Shown here one piece after another: positions 54,857-61,032 of a stretch of DNA of 61,032 bases. The stretch covers positions 1 through 61,032 of the forward strand of contig NZ_JOAX01000037.1 of assembly GCF_000720485.1 (NCBI RefSeq), in the 5' to 3' direction. The stretch is from Streptomyces ochraceiscleroticus. GTDB taxonomy: Bacteria; Actinomycetota; Actinomycetes; Streptomycetales; Streptomycetaceae. Position numbers and translations under genes: made by a program. The number at the start of each line of letters is the position of its first letter. Position 1 is the first letter of the stretch. Under the pieces are notes generated by a model, which saw only the letters and a program-made list of their open reading frames with translations, searched no databases and was not told the DNA's origin.

Positions 54857-55900
54857 ATGACCGTCCAGGAATTCCGCCGCTTCAACCGCTTCTACACCAA
54901 CCTCATCGGCGCGCTCGACTACGGCCGCCATCTCTACACTCCGTACACGCTCACCGAGGCCCGGCTGCTGTACGAGCTCGCCAACAGCCCTGGTCAGGTG
55001 GACGCCGCGGACCTGCGGGTCACGCTCTCCCTGGACGCGGGCTACCTCAGTCGTCTGCTCGGGAAGTTCGAGGAGCGCGAGCTGATCACCACCGGCCGCT
55101 CGGAGCAGGACTCGCGACGCCGGCGCATCGCGCTCACCCCGCACGGCCGGGAGGCGGCGTCCACCTTGGAGGAGCGGTCGCAGGACAGCGCCGGCCGGCT
55201 CCTGGAAGGGCTGCGCGGGCCGGACCGCGCCCGACTGGTGGAGTCCATGGCGACAATCCGCGAGCTGCTCGGCGACGCCACCCCGCCCGACGCGGAACCG
55301 CCGGACGCCGTTCCCGAGCCCACGTCCGTCGCCCATGCCGGGCCGGCGTCGGACCAGGTGACCCTGCGGACCACTCGCCCCGGTGACCTCGGCTGGATGG
55401 TGCAGCGCAACGCCGAGCTCTACGCCCGCGAGTACGGCTTCGACCTCTCCTACGAAGCGCTGGTGGCCCACATCGTGGCCGAGTTCGCCGACCACTTCGA
55501 CCCGCACTGGGACCGCGCCTGGATCGCCGAACTGAACGGCAGACCGGCGGGCCAGGTGATGTGCGTCCGGGACCGGGCGGACGAGGGTGCGCAGGCCGAT
55601 GGCGAGGAGGTCAGCGGGGATGGGCGGCGCGGTCGGCGGGAGCGGATACGCACGGCTCGGCTGCGGTTGCTGCTCGTGGAGCCGGAAGCGCGCGGTCATG
55701 GCATCGGCGGGCGGCTGGTGGCGGCCTGCACGGACTTCGCCCGGGACGCCGGGTACGAGGAGCTGGTGCTGTGGACCAACAGCGTCCTGACGTCCGCCCG
55801 GCGGATCTACGAGCGGGCCGGGTTCGAGCTGGTCGCCGAGCGGCCGCACCACAGTTTCGGACAGGACCTGGTCGGGCAGGACTGGCGACTGCGGCTGTGA
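54857..55900 (+). CDS. MarR-family regulator fused to GNAT acetyltransferase
   Basis: A 347-residue two-domain protein. Residues about 1-145 are a MarR winged-helix repressor (LTEARLLYELANSPGQVDAADLRVTLSLDAGYLSRLLGKFEERELI); about 170-345 are a GNAT N-acetyltransferase with the acetyl-CoA loop VEPEARGHGIGGRLV. The architecture is a known bifunctional one in actinomycetes. A charged Gly/Glu/Arg insertion (DRADEGAQADGEEVSGDGRRG) splits the GNAT core. ATG 54857 is preferred with GGGGGA just upstream; TTG 54827 would lie inside the palindrome. Substrate unknown. Confidence 0.88.
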   Translation: MTVQEFRRFNRFYTNLIGALDYGRHLYTPYTLTEARLLYELANSPGQVDAADLRVTLSLDAGYLSRLLGKFEERELITTGRSEQDSRRRRIALTPHGREAASTLEERSQDSAGRLLEGLRGPDRARLVESMATIRELLGDATPPDAEPPDAVPEPTSVAHAGPASDQVTLRTTRPGDLGWMVQRNAELYAREYGFDLSYEALVAHIVAEFADHFDPHWDRAWIAELNGRPAGQVMCVRDRADEGAQADGEEVSGDGRRGRRERIRTARLRLLLVEPEARGHGIGGRLVAACTDFARDAGYEELVLWTNSVLTSARRIYERAGFELVAERPHHSFGQDLVGQDWRLRL

Positions 55901-56110
55901 GTCGTCGGCCGAGACGGTGAACCGCGGGCTGGGGCTGTGAGCCGTGGCTGCGCCGGTGAGTCGCCGACCGAGACTGTGGGCCGTGGCTATGACCGTGGCC
56001 GTGGCCGTGGCCGTGGCCGTGGCGATGAGTTGCCGGATGGGGCTGTGGGTCGTGGCTGCGGGTCGTGGCTGCGGCGGTGAATCGCGGGCTCAGACTGCGG
56101 TCGTGGCCGC
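55897..56110 (+). repeat. Degenerate repeats after the MarR-GNAT gene
   Basis: A 23-base stretch starting at 55897, which includes the gene's stop codon, recurs at 55956-55978 with 20 of 23 matches and again more diverged near 56077. Within it CCGTGG is repeated five times without error at 55993-56022. The whole 55901-56173 gap shows no credible gene; short frames in it are simple-sequence products. Confidence 0.75.
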
Positions 56111-56173
56111 AGGTGTGGTGGGGTCGGTGTGAGGGTCTTCGTGAAGGGCTGCGAAAGGTAGGGCTGTAGGGCT

Positions 56174-56983
56174 ATGCGATTCGCCTTCTCGACGCTGGGC
56201 GTGCCCGGTATGCCGGTACGCGATGTGGCCGGGCTCGCCACCGGCGCCGGGTACCACGGGGTGGAGCTGCGCGCCCACCCGGAGGAACCGGTGCACACGG
56301 GCCTCGGTCCCAGCGAACGTGCCGAGGTCGCCCGGGAGTTCGCGGACGCCGGGGTGGAGATCCTCACCATCGCCGGATACGCGAAGGTCGCCGAGGCGCA
56401 GGACGCGGCGGGCGAGGCGGCGCTCGCGGACGAGTTGGCGGGGCTGGTCGGCCTCGCGGCGGACGTGGGCGCCTCGTACGTCCGGGTGTTCCCCGGTGCG
56501 GGCGACCGGCCGGCCGCGGAGGCCGACGCGGACGCCGCCCGCCGGCTCGGCGCCATCGCGCCGCTCGCTGCGGACCGGGGCGTGACCGTCCTGCTGGAGA
56601 CGCACGATTCGCACCGTACGGGGGCCGCGGCGGCGCGCGCGGTCGGTCCGGTGGGGCACGGGTCGGTCGGGGCGCTGTGGGACGTGCTGCACACCTGGCT
56701 CGGCGGCGAGGACCCGGCCGCCACGCAGGCCGTGCTCGCCCCTCATCTGGGCTATGTCCAGGTCAAGGACGTCGCCTCGGCCGAGGACAAGACGCCGCTG
56801 CCGCTCGGCGCCGGGGTGCTCCCACTGGCCGGCTGCCTCGGGGCACTCGTCGGGGACGGTTGGGACGGCTGGCTGTGCTGGGAGTACGAGAAGCGGTGGT
56901 ACCGCGAGGCGCCCGCGCTCCCCGGCCTCCTCCGCCCCGGCCGCGAACATCTGGAGCAGCTCCTGACCAATTTGGAGAAGTGA
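56174..56983 (+). CDS. Sugar phosphate isomerase/epimerase (TIM barrel)
   Basis: A 269-residue xylose-isomerase-like TIM-barrel protein: MRFAFSTLGVPGMPVRDVAGLATGAGYHGVELRAH, metal-ligand segments LLETHDSHRTG, ALWDVLHTW, YVQVKDVASAEDK, and CWEYEKRWY near the C-terminus. It stands alone, after the MarR-GNAT gene and before repeats. Function not predictable beyond a sugar or inosose isomerase/hydratase role. Confidence 0.85.
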   Translation: MRFAFSTLGVPGMPVRDVAGLATGAGYHGVELRAHPEEPVHTGLGPSERAEVAREFADAGVEILTIAGYAKVAEAQDAAGEAALADELAGLVGLAADVGASYVRVFPGAGDRPAAEADADAARRLGAIAPLAADRGVTVLLETHDSHRTGAAAARAVGPVGHGSVGALWDVLHTWLGGEDPAATQAVLAPHLGYVQVKDVASAEDKTPLPLGAGVLPLAGCLGALVGDGWDGWLCWEYEKRWYREAPALPGLLRPGREHLEQLLTNLEK

Positions 56984-57029
56984 GGACCAGGGGAAGGGGG
57001 GAAGCGAGGGCGAGTTCGGCGAAGTGAGG
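56977..57029 (+). repeat. Repeat of the isomerase 3' end
   Basis: GAAGTGAGG spans the isomerase stop at 56977-56985 and recurs exactly at 57021-57029; a one-mismatch copy GAAGCGAGG is at 57001-57009. The surrounding 19 bases match in about 15 positions between the outer copies. Confidence 0.6.
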
Positions 57030-57048
57030 GCGGGTGGCGGTCGGCCGG

Positions 57049-57152
57049 GCGGCCCACCGCACGGCCCCCAGGCGGGCCCATCGCACGGCCCCCGGGCGGT
57101 CCACCGCACGGCCCTCGGGCGGTCCACCGCGCGGGCCTCGGGCGGTCCGCCG
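57049..57152 (+). repeat. 23-bp tandem repeat, about 4.5 copies
   Basis: Units start at 57049, 57072, 57096, 57119 and 57142 (lengths 23, 24, 23, 23, partial), with core GGTCCACCGCACGGCCC. The change in unit length shows it is not under coding constraint. It lies in the 781-base gap between the isomerase and GH3 genes. Confidence 0.85.
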
Positions 57153-57162
57153 TGTGCCAGTA

Positions 57163-57182
57163 GTACCAATCTGTACCAATCT
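57163..57182 (+). repeat. Exact 10-bp tandem duplication GTACCAATCT
   Basis: GTACCAATCT occurs twice head to tail (57163-57172, 57173-57182). It is unusually AT-rich for this region and lies 65 bases upstream of the putative lipoprotein start, a position suited to a direct-repeat regulator site. Confidence 0.7.
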
Positions 57183-57246
57183 TGGGGGGTGGGACGGTTC
57201 CGGGGAACCCAGGGCGTTGCCGGTCCGTCACAACGACGTACTGCCG

Positions 57247-57717
57247 GTGAGTCTCCGCAAAGCGGTGTCGGCCTCGCTGCTGGCTGCGTCGCTGACCACC
57301 CTCTCCACCGCCTGCGGCCGGCAGCACACCGCCACCGGCGCACCCCCCTCCTCACGCGCCGGTGGCGGATCTCATCCCGGGCCGACCGCCGTTCGGAGCA
57401 GCCTCCCCGTCGCCACGCCTCGGCGCCCCCGCACCCCGGCGCCCCCGCACCCACGCCTCTCCACCCCCTACCTCCGGTCGTGTGATCACCCGGTTGGTGC
57501 TGGGGCATTGACCGGCAATTGTTTTCCGGATATCCGTGTCTCCTTGGCAGTTTCCTTCAATACGCCTATATGCCTGGGACTGGGCGGGTGGGAGCGGTCT
57601 GTGCCGCGCCCCGGTCGTGTGGTGCCACCGGCACCGAGGAAGTCGCCGAGGAGTCGTCGAGGAGTCACCGAAGAAGTCGTTGAGGACGTCACCCAGGAAG
57701 TCGTCGAGGAAGTCTGA
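57247..57717 (+). CDS. Putative orphan lipoprotein (doubtful)
   Basis: GTG 57247 opens MSLRKAVSASLLAASLTTLSTAC, a convincing lipoprotein signal with lipobox L-S-T-A-C23. The remaining 133 residues are Pro/Arg/Ser-rich and match nothing I know; the segment around 57505-57580 is markedly less GC-rich than coding DNA here. The end (TEEVVEDVTQEVVEEV) derives from degenerate GAGGAAGTC repeats at 57634-57755. It may be a degraded lipoprotein gene or a fast-evolving one. Confidence 0.35.
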   Translation: MSLRKAVSASLLAASLTTLSTACGRQHTATGAPPSSRAGGGSHPGPTAVRSSLPVATPRRPRTPAPPHPRLSTPYLRSCDHPVGAGALTGNCFPDIRVSLAVSFNTPICLGLGGWERSVPRPGRVVPPAPRKSPRSRRGVTEEVVEDVTQEVVEEV

Positions 57718-57764
57718 GTAAGTCACCGAGGAAGCCTCCGAGGAGCCCTCCGGAAGGAGCGCAC

Positions 57765-59938
<2,174 letters not shown>

Positions 59939-59951
<13 letters not shown>

Positions 59952-60003
59952 CCGCATCGGACATCACATCGGGCACGACCTGACGTACTGACCGCATCGG
60001 ACA
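59939..60003 (+). repeat. 25-bp direct repeat duplicating the GH3 gene end
   Basis: Bases 59939-59963, which contain the last codons (LTY) and stop of the GH3 gene, recur exactly at 59979-60003 (period 40). A third, diverged copy begins about 60005. Further CGTACCG motifs recur to about 60110. The gap 59952-60242 contains no gene I can support. Confidence 0.9.
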
Positions 60004-60242
60004 CGGTCTGTCGTACTGACCGGACTGGGGCGCGCGTACCGGCGCCCGTACCGGACCCTTCGTACGGCACGTACCGCACAGCCCGTACCGCATCCCTCGT
60101 ACCTCATGCGCAATACGCCGTTCGCGTCTGGCGTGTGCCCGTCACGGCGGGTCACGCTGGTCCGGCATGTCGCACCTGCCCCGGCACGCCTGCCGGGGCG
60201 GGTGCGGCGAGCGTGAGCGCGAGTCCAGGGGGGACGGTGGGG

Positions 60243-60872
60243 GTGCGCGGGGCACGGGGCGCGGGGGCGCTGTTGGGCGCCCTGCTGGCGGTCGGCCTGT
60301 TGCTGACGGGGTGCCGGCCGTCGTCCAGTGCTGAGGCCCGCGGCGCCGGTACCGCGCCACCGACGGGATACGGCGCGGTCTTCCTGGACCGCGGCGAGTG
60401 CAGCAGCCGCGGGCGGGCGGTGGCCTTCCGCGAGGTGGCCTGCACGAACGGGGCGGCCGCGGCCCGGGTGCTGGCGCGGCACGCCGGGCGGCAGTCCCGG
60501 GGGCCGCTCTGCCCGGCCCGTACCGACTTCGTCCTGCACATCAGCCAGCACCGGCCGGACGCCGACGAGGACGGCGACGGCGCGGTCCCGCAGGGGTACG
60601 CCTGTATGCGCAACCTGCGCGCGCCGCACCCTGGGAACCCGGGGCAGGGCGGCGGCCCCCGCACCGTCCCCGGCGACTGCGTCTACCTCGCCGCCGGGCT
60701 CCAGGCCCGTGAGACGCCCTGTGCCGCGTCCGGCGCCGGGGCGAGGCACCGGCCCGAGTACTTGGTGACGGCGACGGTCCGCGAGCGCCCGTCCTGCCCG
60801 GCCGGCACGGCCCTGTACCTCCGCCTCCCCGACCACACCACGGGCTGCGCCCGCCGCCTCACGTCGGCCTGA
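60243..60872 (+). CDS. Cysteine-rich putative lipoprotein
   Basis: A 209-residue protein starting MRGARGAGALLGALLAVGLLLTGC with lipobox L21-T-G-C24. The mature part carries about eight further cysteines (ECSSRG, VACTNG, LCPART, YACMRN, GDCVYL, TPCAAS, PSCPAG, TGCARR), fitting four disulfides in an extracytoplasmic domain. I recognise no family. GTG 60243 is preferred because AGGGGGGA (60228-60235) is at a suitable distance; GTGs at 60213 and 60237 are less well placed. It is the last gene before the adapter. Confidence 0.65.
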   Translation: MRGARGAGALLGALLAVGLLLTGCRPSSSAEARGAGTAPPTGYGAVFLDRGECSSRGRAVAFREVACTNGAAAARVLARHAGRQSRGPLCPARTDFVLHISQHRPDADEDGDGAVPQGYACMRNLRAPHPGNPGQGGGPRTVPGDCVYLAAGLQARETPCAASGAGARHRPEYLVTATVRERPSCPAGTALYLRLPDHTTGCARRLTSA

Positions 60873-60978
60873 GGCCGCACGCCTTGAGGCTCAGCCGGGC
60901 CACTCCGGCCCCTCTTTTCACCCCCCGGTCACCTCCCTCCCGCCCGACTTCCTTCCGCACGACGGCATTCCGTGATGC

Positions 60979-61032
60979 CTGTCTCTTATACACATCTGAC
61001 GCTGCCGACGAATAGAGAGGCGTAGATCTCGG
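60979..61032 (-). other. Illumina Nextera i5 adapter (artefact)
   Basis: Reverse complement of the adapter at 1-59: mosaic end 60979-60997, read-1 tail 60998-61011, index ATAGAGAG 61012-61019, then P5 sequence with one mismatch at 61021. The same index at both ends shows that both came from read-through of one library. Genomic sequence ends at 60978. Confidence 0.98.

Noticed and set aside
55944..56132. Small frame MAAPVSRRPRLW... with an Ala-Val run
   Set aside because: It is the translation of the CCGTGG microsatellite and lacks a ribosome-binding site.
57049..57152. CRISPR array
   Set aside because: Units are contiguous without spacers and vary in length; no cas genes are present.

Overview
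This is a contig of very GC-rich DNA (about 70 percent or more G+C) with the strong third-position GC bias, GTG starts, ATGA/GTGA translational couplings and gene content of a Streptomyces-type actinomycete: a conservon (histidine kinase, roadblock protein, DUF742 protein, GTPase), sesquiterpene synthase with cytochromes P450, twin-arginine and lipobox exports, many LacI regulators, and sugar ABC importers without their own ATPase. The species cannot be named from the window. Both ends (1-59 and 60979-61032) are Illumina Nextera adapter carrying the same i5 index, so the genomic sequence is 60-60978 and the contig ends are technical.

Layout. 0.27-2.8 kb: an alcohol/sugar dehydrogenase, a YihY/BrkB-like membrane protein and a small secreted protein. 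3.0-9.3 kb: a LacI regulator divergent from an alpha-glucoside-type ABC importer (binding lipoprotein and two permeases) and a GH13 alpha-glucosidase. 9.5-13.7 kb: a P450 with an altered K-helix, then a sesquiterpene synthase translationally coupled to a second P450. 13.7-16.7 kb: a conservon cvnABCD, convergent with the terpene genes across a strong hairpin. 17-27.5 kb: an MreB-like protein, a FUSC-type exporter, a small secreted protein, an ABC permease coupled to a hydrolase-ABC ATPase fusion, a proline-tailed membrane protein and a flavin monooxygenase.

27.6-38.6 kb holds a complete myo-inositol catabolic locus as two divergent operons: minus iolC - aldolase - iolB - iolD - iolA/mmsA, and plus iolE - iolG - iolH-like - sugar/H+ symporter. 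Together they would import inositol and convert it through 2-keto-inositol, trihydroxycyclohexanedione, 5-deoxyglucuronate and deoxyketogluconate phosphate to DHAP and acetyl-CoA. A repeated GTCCTTANNT element in the divergent promoter recurs in front of a second inositol-dehydrogenase-like gene at 40.4 kb, which also has a LacI-type operator duplicated inside the start of the neighbouring lacI gene. 42-45.5 kb: DedA and TauE membrane proteins, then a copper operon (copZ, copA) behind a near-perfect CsoR-type box. 46.2-49.9 kb: citrate synthase and a RecD2-like helicase. 50.2-54.8 kb: a second sugar-catabolic operon (TIM-barrel isomerase, DUF993 protein, Gfo/Idh oxidoreductase) divergent from its LacI regulator. 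54.9-60.9 kb: a MarR-GNAT fusion, another TIM-barrel protein, a repeat-rich region, a GH3 hexosaminidase with a repetitive N-terminus, and a cysteine-rich lipoprotein.

The least ordinary structure is repetitive. Several genes (first dehydrogenase, iolA/mmsA, copA, MarR-GNAT, the 56 kb isomerase, GH3) have short duplications of, or immediately after, their own 3' end; in four of them the copy includes the stop codon. The 54.8-60 kb segment also carries 6-, 10-, 18-, 23- and 42-bp tandem repeats, one set coding the N-terminus of the GH3 enzyme.
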